From Stenotrophomonas rhizophila (GTDB lineage: Bacteria > Pseudomonadota > Gammaproteobacteria > Xanthomonadales > Xanthomonadaceae), in NCBI RefSeq assembly GCF_020857975.1, contig NZ_JACWUO010000011.1:1-64000 (forward strand): 64,000 nt of DNA, read 5' to 3'. How positions within the stretch are numbered: the stretch's first letter is position 1; every line of letters starts with the position of its first letter. The position numbers and the translations under genes were made by a program. Of the stretch, positions 1-9,146 are shown piece after piece. The notes beneath the pieces were generated by a model, which was given only the letters and a program-made list of their open reading frames with translations, was not told where the DNA came from and did not search any database.

Positions 1-76
<76 letters not shown>

Positions 77-159
77 AGACTTTCGCTTGCCCCGACCGCA
101 CCGCACCCTGGGGCGCTGGAGGCTGTCGGCCCCTCGACCTGCGTCGAAGGAGCGCCATT

Positions 160-2685
160 GTGTCGATTTTCCTTCACGCCGTCAACAGCCCGGAACTGCC
201 CGGACCACACAATCGAGACGACTCTGCCGATCCCCCGCCACCAGGAGCCGTACCAGCCCAGCGGTGCGGCCAGGTGCAGCACGTATGCCAGGGACTGCGC
301 GCCAACGCCGACCGTACGCGGCCATTCCAACACCCCAAGCCTCAACAAGTTGCATGGTTTGGCGCGGGACGTCACGGGAAACTGGCACGCCTACCTACCA
401 AGACCGGAATAGTGCCCCTTCCTTTGCCCAACCCACTGTTTGGCCGCCGTGATGCAGTCGGCAATATCGAATCGTTGCTTCTGGCTGGCGCGCGCCACTA
501 CTTCGGCCACGACCCGGACGCTAACCAGGTGCTGTCGCCGCTGTTCCAAGACCCGGCCGAAATGGCCCACTTCGCCGCCTGCTTCATGCGCAAGCCCGCC
601 GGCCCGCAGGATGTCGCCCTATGGCGGAAAGAAGTGGACAATTCCAAGGTGCACTCTCACCGCTGGCCGACTCCATTGGTGATCGCTGAAGTCGAACCGA
701 CGATGCTCTGGATGTCGCTGTTCATGGCCACGACCCACGACATCGGCAGCCCCGCCGATGTTCCGTGGAACATGCTGCACCTGCTACGTGCAGTCTATGG
801 CGACATCGCAGACGGAAGGCTGGATGCGATGTTCGATTGGGCCACCGCTACGGGCCACAGGCAGCAGCACGACGATGCAATCGGCTGGGCGTTCGATGCC
901 ATTCATGGAGCGTGCCCGCCCCCCCTGTCACCTCGGGAGATCGCCAATGCCTTGCAGAGCTGTCTTGGCCGGCTGGCAGAGGTGGATGTTGGTAATTGGA
1001 GCGAGCTGTTTGGTGAAATCATCCACTCCTGCAACCGCGCTGAAGTCCTTCCACCCACTCCAGAGCAAGTAGCAGACACCCTGCTGGCAGGCTGCCCCTT
1101 CACCGTACTGGGCTATGCCGAAATCGCGGACAAGGTGCCCGAGACCTCCCTTTTCCACCTTGACGATGTGAGTAGCCGCTCAAGAGAGAACATCGTTCTC
1201 TGCGTTGAAGGCGATCTGCGTCTTGACCGCCTGGATCTGGACGATCCACTCTCTCCATGGCGAAAGCCGGACGCCGAGCAAGTACTTCCCTGGTTCATCC
1301 TGGTCACCGGCAGCGTCTTCATCGAACGGCATATCTGGAGCCTGGAGACCGACGGAGCCTGCGGCCTGGTCGCATTGGGCGATCTAGCGACCTGCAATGC
1401 CATCGTCGGCGGCCAACAGATCCATGTCGGCGGTAACCTGACAATCGACGAACTGTACTGGGGCGACTACAACCACGGCTGCCTGCATGTCAGCGGTGAC
1501 ACGAAGGCAGACCTTTTGATCCAGACCGACTACCACATGGATCTGCTCGGCAAGGTCAGCTGTTTGAAACGCGTGGATGACCTGGACGCACTGCACGGCG
1601 ACGAACTCAGGCAGATCATCGCCGCCGAATGCCTGATACAGCACGAATCCGAGCCGGAACTGGAATGGTCGCTGGATGCCGCCGCGATGCTCGAACGGTT
1701 GCAGGCCGGTCACAGCGTCATATGCAAGGATGCACTGATTCGGCTGTCCGAACCTTTCACCATTCCCTCGCTGTTCGCCGACGCCAATATCAGTCCCGAG
1801 AATTTCCTTCGGGTGTCCGACCCGGACCTGCTGCCGGACGGGAGGTGCCTGCACAGCTTTCAACACGACGGACTCGAGTTGACCTCGATGGCCTATATAT
1901 CGGAAGAAGAGCGCATACCAAGGCGTTCGATCTTCATCAAGGACCTGGCCCGCGGCATCGGCGTCAGCTTCACCCAGCAACGGGAGACGACGCCCCGGTC
2001 ATGGACGGACGTGCTGCTGCTGCGCAAACCGCAACAAGGCTGGGTTCTGTTCAAGGCAACCTGCAGCAATCTGCATGCGGCAGACCCCGACTGGGTGGGG
2101 CTTGATGGCGTTTTCTTCGCGCCGGAGTTCAACGCACTGATCCTCAATGGATGGGCCGCCCTGCAGCAATGGGCGTCAAACCGGCACTGGATTGCCAGCC
2201 AGATACCTGCCAGCCAGGTGCGGTCCCTGCTGGCATTGCCGGTTGCAGCCCCCTATGACGACTACGAAGATAGCGACCGCAACGGGCTCTGGCTGGGCCA
2301 TTTCCATGCCGCCTTCCGCCAGCAGGGCATTGATGCCGATGGCGATACGAGGCTTCCGATCCTGCGACTTTCCCGCAGCTATTACTGCAACGCCTCGCAT
2401 GAAACCAGGATCGAGAGCTACTACTACGACATCGAACGTTGCGAGGATGGGGTAGAACGCGTACGGGTTCGACACCTCGTCGACCAGGACGGCGACCAGA
2501 CGTCTTCCCCACTCGATGCCGTCGGAGGCCAGCGGCTACTCGACGCAGCACGACTGTTTCAGCACGCCGCTGCCCGCCTGCAGAAAGTCAATGCCGCATT
2601 GATGGAGGGCAACCCACCATTCCACGCAACCGATGATGAATTCGCAATGCGTCATTGGCGTGACCTTGGCTATCTACACTCCTGA
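160..2685 (+). CDS. large protein of unknown function with a beta-solenoid-like central segment
   Basis: I do not recognise the family by name. From the GTG at 160 it has 841 residues; that start has a good ribosome site (AAGGAG, 7-nt spacer). The first ~84 residues are proline/arginine/histidine-rich and look non-conserved, and an in-frame GTG at 412 opens what looks like the real folded protein, so both starts are possible. The middle (roughly residues 345-465) repeats short beta-strand units of the type GDL-x-GGNL, such as 'VGGNLTIDELYWGDYNHG', as in bactofilin-like or right-handed beta-helix scaffolds. No signal peptide or membrane segment is visible. Its base composition looks less GC-rich than the housekeeping genes. 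It lies just inside one tRNA-Gly boundary. A role in conflict or immunity is possible but is only a guess. Confidence 0.75.
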   Translation: MSIFLHAVNSPELPGPHNRDDSADPPPPGAVPAQRCGQVQHVCQGLRANADRTRPFQHPKPQQVAWFGAGRHGKLARLPTKTGIVPLPLPNPLFGRRDAVGNIESLLLAGARHYFGHDPDANQVLSPLFQDPAEMAHFAACFMRKPAGPQDVALWRKEVDNSKVHSHRWPTPLVIAEVEPTMLWMSLFMATTHDIGSPADVPWNMLHLLRAVYGDIADGRLDAMFDWATATGHRQQHDDAIGWAFDAIHGACPPPLSPREIANALQSCLGRLAEVDVGNWSELFGEIIHSCNRAEVLPPTPEQVADTLLAGCPFTVLGYAEIADKVPETSLFHLDDVSSRSRENIVLCVEGDLRLDRLDLDDPLSPWRKPDAEQVLPWFILVTGSVFIERHIWSLETDGACGLVALGDLATCNAIVGGQQIHVGGNLTIDELYWGDYNHGCLHVSGDTKADLLIQTDYHMDLLGKVSCLKRVDDLDALHGDELRQIIAAECLIQHESEPELEWSLDAAAMLERLQAGHSVICKDALIRLSEPFTIPSLFADANISPENFLRVSDPDLLPDGRCLHSFQHDGLELTSMAYISEEERIPRRSIFIKDLARGIGVSFTQQRETTPRSWTDVLLLRKPQQGWVLFKATCSNLHAADPDWVGLDGVFFAPEFNALILNGWAALQQWASNRHWIASQIPASQVRSLLALPVAAPYDDYEDSDRNGLWLGHFHAAFRQQGIDADGDTRLPILRLSRSYYCNASHETRIESYYYDIERCEDGVERVRVRHLVDQDGDQTSSPLDAVGGQRLLDAARLFQHAAARLQKVNAALMEGNPPFHATDDEFAMRHWRDLGYLHS

Positions 2686-2863
2686 CAGCTTCTGCAAAGC
2701 CACCTGCCATGCCGAGCCTCCTCGTGCGCCGCCCTCTCAAATCGAGCCTAACCAAAATGTTCATTCCAAGCCCGCAGTGCAAGGCAGTCGCCAAGCACAC
2801 GTTCACGCTCGACATCAACAGGCTATCCGTAGTAACGCCAGCAGTTGCGCAGCCGCACTTCCC

Positions 2864-3298
2864 ATGAGCTCGTCGTCGTCCCGTCCCTTCTGGATCCTGG
2901 CGATCCTGGCTTGGCTGGCAATGGTCACCGTCTACATATCCTCCGGCTTCCAGCCGGACTACTGGCCACCTCAGAATGACGACCGCCCGGCCCCCTATCC
3001 GCTTGCCCAAGTGATCGTGTTTTGCATCATCACGGCGCTGGAGATAGCCCTGGGCACCCTGATCGCCCGCCCATGGAAGCTCCCGCGCCTGCGGCGGCTG
3101 AGTGCCCTGCTGATTGTCCTACTGCTGTGGTCCGTGCCCTGGGCAATGGCCGGAATGCATCAGCCACCCGTGCGCGGCAGCCACATGAACTGGTTGTTGT
3201 TGTTCAATGCAGCCGTGTTGTTGGCCATTTGCACAGATGCAACCATCAATACGGCAGGCGTTGTGCGCCGGTGGATACGCACAAGGCGCCTGCGCTAG
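2864..3298 (+). CDS. small four-helix membrane protein, hypothetical
   Basis: This 144-residue protein is not recognised. Four hydrophobic segments are visible, near residues 8-27, 45-68, 79-98 and 110-127, with an Arg-rich C-terminus ending in RRWIRTRRLR; this suggests an integral inner-membrane protein with a cytoplasmic tail. The frame is open upstream to 2633, but that part reads as low-complexity, and the ATG at 2864 immediately precedes the Ser-rich start and first helix. It lies 178 bases after the large unknown protein on the same strand, and nothing recognisable was seen in that gap. It could be a partner of that protein, but no motif supports a function. Confidence 0.55.
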   Translation: MSSSSSRPFWILAILAWLAMVTVYISSGFQPDYWPPQNDDRPAPYPLAQVIVFCIITALEIALGTLIARPWKLPRLRRLSALLIVLLLWSVPWAMAGMHQPPVRGSHMNWLLLFNAAVLLAICTDATINTAGVVRRWIRTRRLR

Positions 3299-3349
3299 TG
3301 AACTTGGCTGGTCGGACAGCCCGCAAAGGCCCCTGCACCGGCCCCACAA

Positions 3350-4462
3350 CTACGGCACCATCCGCATCCCGCGCCGATGGAAGTAGATCTGCTCGGCCAC
3401 CCGCCGCAGCGCGCGCGAGTGCAGGGCCAGATTGAGCGGCCAGTCCATCTGCAGGTGATCCATCGCCCAGCGCAGCGCGCGCTTGGCGCGGAAGCGCGGC
3501 GCGGCGCGAACCGCGACGGCTTCGGGCGACGGCCCCTTGCCGCGCAGGTGCAGGGCGACCGCATCGCCCACCGCCCAGCCGTGCCGCCAGGACGAATGGA
3601 TGCCGCCCGCCGACAGCGGCGAGACGATGCCGGCCGCATCGCCGGTCAGGATTACCCCCGGCGCTGCGATCGGGCCATCGGGCAGGCCGCAGGGCACCAG
3701 CCCGGCGCGGGTGGCACTGGGCCGGGCCGCGGCCGGCAGGCCCACCACGCTGCGCACGTGCTGCGCAAAGCCCTCGATGTCCGGCTGGCGGGCACGGGCC
3801 GGATCGTGGCGCAGGGCCAGGCCGAGCTGGATCCCGGTGGGGTTCTGCGCCACCCAGCCGATGTAGCCGGGCGCGAAGCGGGTACTGGCAAAACAGTGCA
3901 GCGCGCCGGCCTCGGGCAGCTGCACCCCGGAAAATTCCTGCTCGACGCCATACAGCGCGTCCTGCACCCGACCCAGCCCGGTGCGTTGGGCTACCCGCGA
4001 AGTGGCGCCATCGGCACCCACCAGATAGCGCGTACGCCCTGCCCCGTCCACCTGCCAACCCTCGCCATCGCGCCGGGCCTGGGTGAAGGACTGCTGCAGG
4101 CGCAGGTCCACGCCGCTGGCCTGCAGTTGCGTGGCCAGCCAGCGCATCAGGTTGGGCGTGTCGGTGGTCATGAAGTAATAGCCCGGCGCGGCCAGCAGCA
4201 CGCTGCGCAGGTTGGGCGCATACAAGCGCACCCGCTCCACCCGCTGCACCAGTTCGGCTGGCAGGCGCCGCAGCCAGGTCTGCTCGACCACTTCCTTGAC
4301 CAGGATGCCGGTGGTATGCAGCCGCGCGCCCGGGTCGGCCTTGCGCTCCAGCACGCACACGCGCAATCCGTAGTGCGCCGCAGCCAGTGCACAGGCTGCA
4401 CCGGCGAAGCTGGCGCCGACCACGACCAGGTCGTAGTCGTATGCCGAAGAAGTACTGTTCAT
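3350..4462 (-). CDS. FAD-dependent oxidoreductase, geranylgeranyl-reductase/halogenase-like group
   Basis: A 370-residue flavoprotein monooxygenase-fold enzyme. The N-terminus has the dinucleotide-binding beta-alpha-beta motif (VVVGASFAGAACALAAAHYG then VLERK), a middle VGADGATS motif (the DG motif), and the FAD ribityl motif 'LTGDAAGIVSPLSAGGI' near residue 270. These are the three landmarks of the GGR/PHBH-type family; the substrate cannot be told from sequence. The ATG at 4462 is preferred; a TTG 21 bases upstream would add seven residues. It converges on the small membrane protein and is divergent from the small secreted protein at 4641. No membrane segment is seen. Confidence 0.85.
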   Translation of the reverse strand: MNSTSSAYDYDLVVVGASFAGAACALAAAHYGLRVCVLERKADPGARLHTTGILVKEVVEQTWLRRLPAELVQRVERVRLYAPNLRSVLLAAPGYYFMTTDTPNLMRWLATQLQASGVDLRLQQSFTQARRDGEGWQVDGAGRTRYLVGADGATSRVAQRTGLGRVQDALYGVEQEFSGVQLPEAGALHCFASTRFAPGYIGWVAQNPTGIQLGLALRHDPARARQPDIEGFAQHVRSVVGLPAAARPSATRAGLVPCGLPDGPIAAPGVILTGDAAGIVSPLSAGGIHSSWRHGWAVGDAVALHLRGKGPSPEAVAVRAAPRFRAKRALRWAMDHLQMDWPLNLALHSRALRRVAEQIYFHRRGMRMVP

Positions 4463-4640
4463 GGGAAGTGCCGTCCTGCGCAAGCGGGGTGCGCAGGATC
4501 CAGCGCCACGGCGGTGAGGCCATGAAGCGTCGGTGAAGTGGGAATGAAGTCATCGACCTGCGTTGCAGATTGCCAACCATTGCATTGCCAGGCCGTAGCG
4601 CAGCTGGCACGATTTTGCGTGCACACCAGCAGACATCGCC

Positions 4641-4988
4641 ATGCAACCCGGCTCGCGCAGAAACCTCAAACTGATCCTCGCCGCGGCAGCCGTCAGCGCG
4701 ATCATGACCAGTTGCACCTCCAACCTTGCCTCCAACGCGTGGCTGCTGCTCACCGACCGCAGCAATTTCATCCCGGCCGAGTCGTCGATATTCTTCTTCA
4801 ACCCGTACGTCATCGACTCGGGATCCGGGGGCTACTGGCACTACGGCAAGGACCGCAAGCACTACTACCACTTCACTTACGACCCTGCAGCCCCCTATCT
4901 GTACATCCCCATCGACAACAAATGCCCGCACTTTGATCGAGAGAATTTCCGCACGTGGTGCAGTGCACGCAAGGGAAAGCCGCGCTGA
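4641..4988 (+). CDS. small secreted protein or lipoprotein, hypothetical
   Basis: A 115-residue protein not assigned to a family. It begins with a basic stretch and a hydrophobic core (LILAAAAVSAIMTSC), consistent with a signal peptide ending at a Cys; the lipobox is imperfect (MTSC), so lipid attachment is uncertain. The mature part is rich in Tyr, His and Phe, including 'YWHYGKDRKHYYHFTYDP', with two late cysteines that could pair. It faces the LysR gene convergently and is divergent from the FAD oxidoreductase. Confidence 0.6.
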   Translation: MQPGSRRNLKLILAAAAVSAIMTSCTSNLASNAWLLLTDRSNFIPAESSIFFFNPYVIDSGSGGYWHYGKDRKHYYHFTYDPAAPYLYIPIDNKCPHFDRENFRTWCSARKGKPR

Positions 4989-5099
4989 CGGGGTGAACCG
5001 GCTGACCGGGCCCGGCAGCAATGAGCAGCATGCCCATGCCACTGATGCCCGTGGCGCTCCGCAACCGGAGATGTGTCACTGCATGGGCTCAGACCGCGC

Positions 5100-5984
5100 T
5101 CAGCATTCGGTCCGCTCAGGGTGCCCTGGCCAATCTTCCCGCTGCAGGGTCGAGGTCAATATGCCGCGCAGATGCAGTGCGACAGGATGGGCTGCGTCTG
5201 TCAGCAGGCAGAGGTGATGCTCGGGAAGGGTGGGTAGATCCAGCCCTGCCGCCAAGGCCGGCCAGATATCGGTGGCGGCGCCTCCTTCGACGATGCCAAT
5301 GGCCAGCCCACTGTCCATGCAGGCCAGCACCGCCTGCCAGTTGGCGCTTTCCAGCAGGATCCGGTACGGGATGCCGCGCGCCTTCAACGCCGTGATGGCC
5401 ACCTCCCGATACGGGCAGCCTTTGAGCTGCAGCGCCAGTGGCAGCGGTCGATGGGGATCGGGGCGGAAGTCGGCCGCCGCCGCCCAGCGCGGCCGGGTTG
5501 AACACAGCCGTTCGCCCGGCCCCGGCGTATCGGCACTGACGGCCAGGGCCAGGTCAAGCTGTTGTCGGCCAAACAGGTCGACGAGCTCGGCACTGGAGCG
5601 TGCGACTACCTCCAGCTCCAGGTTCGGGTGGCGGGCAACAAACCGCGGCAGGAAATCGCGCATGAAATCGGCGGCATAGCCGTCGGGCACGCCCAGCCGC
5701 ACCTGGCCGGTCATCTGCTGCGGCGCCAGCGTGGCCAACAGCCGGTCATGCGCGCTCAGGAAGCGCGATGCCTCGCCCAGCAGCTGCCTGCCCGCCGGCG
5801 TCAGTTCCACGCACTGGTTGCTGCGCACCAGCAGTTGCTGCCCGACCTTTTCCTCCAGCCTCTGGATCTGCGAGGTCACCGCCGAAGGGCCGCGATGGAC
5901 ATACTCGGCCGCCGCCTTGAAGCGCCCCAGCCTTGCCACGGCCTGGAAGGTTCGCAATACATCGACATCGAAGCCTCTGCCCAT
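5100..5984 (-). CDS. LysR-family transcriptional regulator
   Basis: A 294-residue LysR-type regulator of normal length. The N-terminal winged helix-turn-helix (about residues 6-65) contains the typical pattern 'FKAAAEYVHRGPSAVTSQIQ' and the linker helix; the rest is the periplasmic-binding-protein-like effector domain. It is transcribed away from the methyltransferase/dioxygenase/exporter cassette, and the 160-base shared region holds a GATT-N11-AATC palindrome 11 bp from its start codon. The arrangement suggests control of the cassette and of itself; the inducer is unknown. The C-terminal effector part contains several cysteines. Confidence 0.93.
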   Translation of the reverse strand: MGRGFDVDVLRTFQAVARLGRFKAAAEYVHRGPSAVTSQIQRLEEKVGQQLLVRSNQCVELTPAGRQLLGEASRFLSAHDRLLATLAPQQMTGQVRLGVPDGYAADFMRDFLPRFVARHPNLELEVVARSSAELVDLFGRQQLDLALAVSADTPGPGERLCSTRPRWAAAADFRPDPHRPLPLALQLKGCPYREVAITALKARGIPYRILLESANWQAVLACMDSGLAIGIVEGGAATDIWPALAAGLDLPTLPEHHLCLLTDAAHPVALHLRGILTSTLQREDWPGHPERTEC

Positions 5985-5994
5985 CAGGTCACCT

Positions 5995-6013
5995 GATTTG
6001 ATCGTGCCGAATC
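5995..6013. promoter_or_regulatory. candidate LysR-type T-N11-A operator
   Basis: The sequence is GATT, eleven bases, AATC: a perfect 4-bp inverted repeat with the T-N11-A spacing known for LysR-type binding sites. It sits between the divergent LysR gene (start 5984) and the methyltransferase gene (start 6145), which fits autoregulation plus activation of the cassette. Inferred from pattern only. Confidence 0.5.
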
Positions 6014-6144
6014 ACCGGTCCACTTAATTCGTCTGTACAGCATTTTTCTCCGCGCCTAGGGTGGGGTCAAGGTGGATCGGCTACCGGAAGCGGCATTGAA
6101 CGCGGGCGAGAACCGATCCCAGTCACAGAAATGGAGGCAGCCGG

Positions 6145-7128
6145 ATGAGCTTGAACGCCGTCGTTGTCGATTCGCTCACGCGTCGTGGCCCGTATCAGGG
6201 CGATGCCCTGTGGACCGTGGAGAATCACGCCAAATACTCGACCCTGCAGCCGCCATCGGACCCCGCACAGGATCATCGCATCCACCATCAGATCTTCCTG
6301 CTGATGTGTGCGCTCAACGAGCAGGGCATCGGCGCCGACGGGCTGTGCACCGACCGGCAGGGCCACGGTTCGTTGAAAAGCCTGCTGACGCAATTGACCC
6401 AACGGCTCGCCGCGTTGAGCGACGGCAACCACGTGCACTATGTCGAGCTGGGACCCGAGCCGGTCAAGACCCGCTGCATCCTGGCCCGGCTCACCCGGGC
6501 AGCGGCAACCCTGCGCTACACCGCGATCGACATCAACAGCACCTCCGAACCCGCCATGCGCGCAACGCTGATGCCGATCATCGCCGACCCGGCCCGCTTC
6601 CACTACCTGGCTGCGGACTATCGCAGTGTGACGCAGGAAACGCTGCGCCACGATCAGGACCTGACCCTGATCACGATGTTCGGTTTCCAGGAAGGCAACG
6701 AGCCGCCGGCCGCCACCGGGCGCCTGATCCGTACCCTGGCCGATGAGCGCACCTGCATCATTTCGGAAATGCAGATGTACGAGGAAGGCCTGGAAAGCTG
6801 CATCACCGCCTTCTACGCCCATCCGGGCATGCGGCAGTTTTCCAGCCTGGTCGCGCTCCAGCAGGGTTTTGTCGCCCTGGGCGACCACCACGTCCACCTG
6901 GTTCGCCTGAAGATCGGCGGCGAGTTACTGCATGTGGCCGTCACCCTGCAACCGGTCGAGCAGCGGCAGCAACGCGGCTATCTGCTGACCAACTGCTGCA
7001 TCAAGTACACGCCCGAGCAGTTCCGCCGGGTCAGGCGCCTGCATGGCAACTGCACGGTGCTGGACGAGCTCGCCAGCGGCGATGGATCGGTGCGCTGCCA
7101 GATCGCCCAGCACCTCCCATCCCCCTGA
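6145..7128 (+). CDS. EgtD-like SAM-dependent amino-acid N-methyltransferase
   Basis: A 327-residue protein resembling the histidine-specific methyltransferase domain (EgtD) that trimethylates the alpha-amino group of histidine. Matching landmarks are 'YVELGPEPVKTRCIL' (SAM-binding loop, residues ~99-113), 'YTAIDINSTSE' (~125) and 'ITMFGFQEGNEPP' (~175-187), which corresponds to the FLGS-x-GN segment of EgtD. The ATG at 6145 has a GGAGG site seven bases upstream. It leads a tight three-gene set with a dioxygenase and an exporter. The amino-acid substrate is not predictable here, and no EgtB-like sulfoxide synthase is nearby, so ergothioneine synthesis is not indicated. Confidence 0.8.
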   Translation: MSLNAVVVDSLTRRGPYQGDALWTVENHAKYSTLQPPSDPAQDHRIHHQIFLLMCALNEQGIGADGLCTDRQGHGSLKSLLTQLTQRLAALSDGNHVHYVELGPEPVKTRCILARLTRAAATLRYTAIDINSTSEPAMRATLMPIIADPARFHYLAADYRSVTQETLRHDQDLTLITMFGFQEGNEPPAATGRLIRTLADERTCIISEMQMYEEGLESCITAFYAHPGMRQFSSLVALQQGFVALGDHHVHLVRLKIGGELLHVAVTLQPVEQRQQRGYLLTNCCIKYTPEQFRRVRRLHGNCTVLDELASGDGSVRCQIAQHLPSP

Positions 7129-7146
7129 CCGCGGGAGCGACACGCC

Positions 7147-8118
7147 ATGCACCGCACCACCCCACTCCCCCTGTTCGCACGCGGCCTTGGCCGGGTGAAG
7201 CTGGCGCTGAAATCGACGCTGCAACGCGCGCCGTCGCGCACAACTGCCCCGCTGGACATACCGTGCCGGTGGCAGGACACGTTGCTGTCCCCGGCCGGCC
7301 CGGTCATCAGCGACAGCCGCAGCCTGGCCGACCTGGGTTATGCCCGCAGCCCCCACCCCAACATCGCGTCGGGGGCCATCACCGGCCTGAGCGTGGTGCA
7401 CCGCCTGTTGACTGCCGAGGCGGTGGCCACATTGCAACGCATCTGCACGGGCCTGGAACACTGTGCAGGTAACAGCGACTGGATCATCTCGCGCCGCACC
7501 CGCGGGGCGACTGCGCTGTCGCCGTTCCTGCACGGCATGATGCACAGCCGCGCGTTCCTGCTGGCGGTGTCGCGCATCGCCGGGGTGCCGCTGCTGCCCT
7601 ACCCGATGGTCAACGCCCGCGCCCAGGTCAATTATTTTTACCCGGCCTGCGCCGGCCAGCCACGCGAACAGGTCGGCATGTGGCACACCGACGGTACCAA
7701 CTACGTGCTCAACCTGGTGCTGTCCAATGCGGCGGACTACAGCGGCGGCCAGTTCCTGTTCCACAACCACACCATCGACACCTTCGACGTGCAGGACTGC
7801 CGCAGCGTCGAGGCCGCGCCGTTGAACGAGGCCGGTGACGCGCTGTTCCTCTACGGCAGCCGGGTGTTCCACGGCGTGTGCCCGGTACAGCGCGGGCGGC
7901 GCATGTCGCTGGTGTTGTCGTTCCATTGCCCCTACGCGCGGCAGGACTCCAACCGTTTCTGGCACCTGGCCTCGGACGACGGCATCGCCGCCACCCTCCC
8001 GCATTGGCTGCGCCTGCGCTGGACCGTGCTCACCCCGGCGCAGCGCCAGTTCGCCGCGCTGGGCATCGTGCCGATCACCTTCGAAGAGCTGGGCCGCGCC
8101 GAGGCGCGCCGGTGCTGA
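7147..8118 (+). CDS. Fe(II)/2-oxoglutarate-dependent dioxygenase (prolyl-4-hydroxylase-like)
   Basis: A 323-residue protein with the facial triad of the 2OG-Fe(II) oxygenase superfamily: H180 and D182 in 'GMWHTDGTNYVLNLVLS', H242 in 'YGSRVFHGVCPVQ', and R252 in RRMSLVLSF as the likely 2-oxoglutarate-binding Arg. Such enzymes hydroxylate or desaturate small molecules or peptides. It starts 18 bases after the methyltransferase stop and its end overlaps the exporter start, so the three are probably co-translated. A natural reading is that it oxidises the product, or the substrate, of the methyltransferase. Confidence 0.83.
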   Translation: MHRTTPLPLFARGLGRVKLALKSTLQRAPSRTTAPLDIPCRWQDTLLSPAGPVISDSRSLADLGYARSPHPNIASGAITGLSVVHRLLTAEAVATLQRICTGLEHCAGNSDWIISRRTRGATALSPFLHGMMHSRAFLLAVSRIAGVPLLPYPMVNARAQVNYFYPACAGQPREQVGMWHTDGTNYVLNLVLSNAADYSGGQFLFHNHTIDTFDVQDCRSVEAAPLNEAGDALFLYGSRVFHGVCPVQRGRRMSLVLSFHCPYARQDSNRFWHLASDDGIAATLPHWLRLRWTVLTPAQRQFAALGIVPITFEELGRAEARRC

Positions 8119-9047
8119 TCCGCCCGCTCTCGCTGCTGGCGCTGCAGGCGGTGTTCGTGCTGTCGTGGAGTTCGGGCTTCATCGGCGCGCGGCTGGGCAC
8201 CGCCGACGCAGGTGCAATCAACCTGCTGTTCTGGCGCTTTGCGCTGGTCAACCTGTGCCTGCTGCCGCTGGTCTGGCACCGGTTGGCTGCCCTGACCTGG
8301 GCGCAGGTGCGCTACAACGCGGTGATCGGCCTGCTGGCCCAGTTCGCCTATCTGGTCAGCGTCTACATCGCCATCCGCGGCGGCCTGCCGGCCGGCATCG
8401 CCGCGGTCATCTGCGCCCTGCAACCGTTGATCACCGCATCGCTGAGCCGAGGCCGGCAGGAGCGCAGCGGCCTGTACGAATGGTTGGGGCTGGGGATCGG
8501 CTTTGCCGGGGTCAGCGTGGTGATTGCCGGTGAGTACGGCCTGGCCGCCCGGCCACTCAGCCCGGGGGTGTACGCATTGCCGCTGATCGCGGCGGTCACC
8601 TTGTCCATCGCCACGCTCTACCAGCGTCGGCAGGCGGTGCTGGCCACCGGCCACAGCCAGGACGGGCTGCTGCTGCCGCTGTTCCTGCAGTCGGTGGCCA
8701 CCTGGATGCTGCTGGCGGCCACCGGCGTACCGTTGGGTTTGATCGCGGTGCCGGGCAGCACGCAGGTATGGGTGTCGGTGGCATGGCTGACGGTGTTCTC
8801 CACCTTCATCGCCTACCTGAGCCTGTGGCGCCTGCTGAAATGGATGTCGGCCACCCGGGCGTCGGCACTGGTCTACCTGGAACCGCCGGTCACCCTGATC
8901 TGGGCTGCCCTGATGTTCGGCGAGGTGATCCAGTGGACCACCTATCTGGGCATTGCGGTGGTGGCGGCGGGCATCCTGGTCGCCCGCCGGCAGGGTCGCG
9001 CCGAGGCGGCCGGCCGACGCCTGCATGCGCCGGCCGACAAGCGGTAG
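8112..9047 (+). CDS. EamA/DMT-family transporter, probable exporter
   Basis: About 311 residues, with roughly ten hydrophobic helices arranged as two EamA repeats (RhaT/YdcZ-type drug/metabolite transporter superfamily). The second repeat carries 'LVYLEPPVTLIWAALMFGE', a typical EamA ending (LEP-x-x-A...GE). The frame is open far upstream, but the membrane protein begins at the GTG at 8112, which overlaps the dioxygenase stop by 7 bases. It most likely exports the compound made by the two upstream enzymes, or protects against it. Confidence 0.85.
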   Translation: MLIRPLSLLALQAVFVLSWSSGFIGARLGTADAGAINLLFWRFALVNLCLLPLVWHRLAALTWAQVRYNAVIGLLAQFAYLVSVYIAIRGGLPAGIAAVICALQPLITASLSRGRQERSGLYEWLGLGIGFAGVSVVIAGEYGLAARPLSPGVYALPLIAAVTLSIATLYQRRQAVLATGHSQDGLLLPLFLQSVATWMLLAATGVPLGLIAVPGSTQVWVSVAWLTVFSTFIAYLSLWRLLKWMSATRASALVYLEPPVTLIWAALMFGEVIQWTTYLGIAVVAAGILVARRQGRAEAAGRRLHAPADKR

Positions 9048-9146
9048 TGACGGGACGGTGGGCATGGCGATGGAGCTGCGCATCTGCCGTCCGGCAGCGC
9101 ATGAACGATCACGCAGGCGGTGCTGACGAAGGGAGAGGAACAAACG

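Noticed and set aside
3246..5042. A 598-codon minus-strand frame over the FAD oxidoreductase region
   Set aside because: It overlaps the recognisable oxidoreductase in another frame, and its translation is Arg/Ala/Gly-rich without motifs.
6145..8118. Ergothioneine pathway
   Set aside because: The methyltransferase resembles EgtD, but the next gene is a 2OG-Fe(II) dioxygenase, not an EgtB-type sulfoxide synthase, and no EgtC/EgtE-like gene is present.
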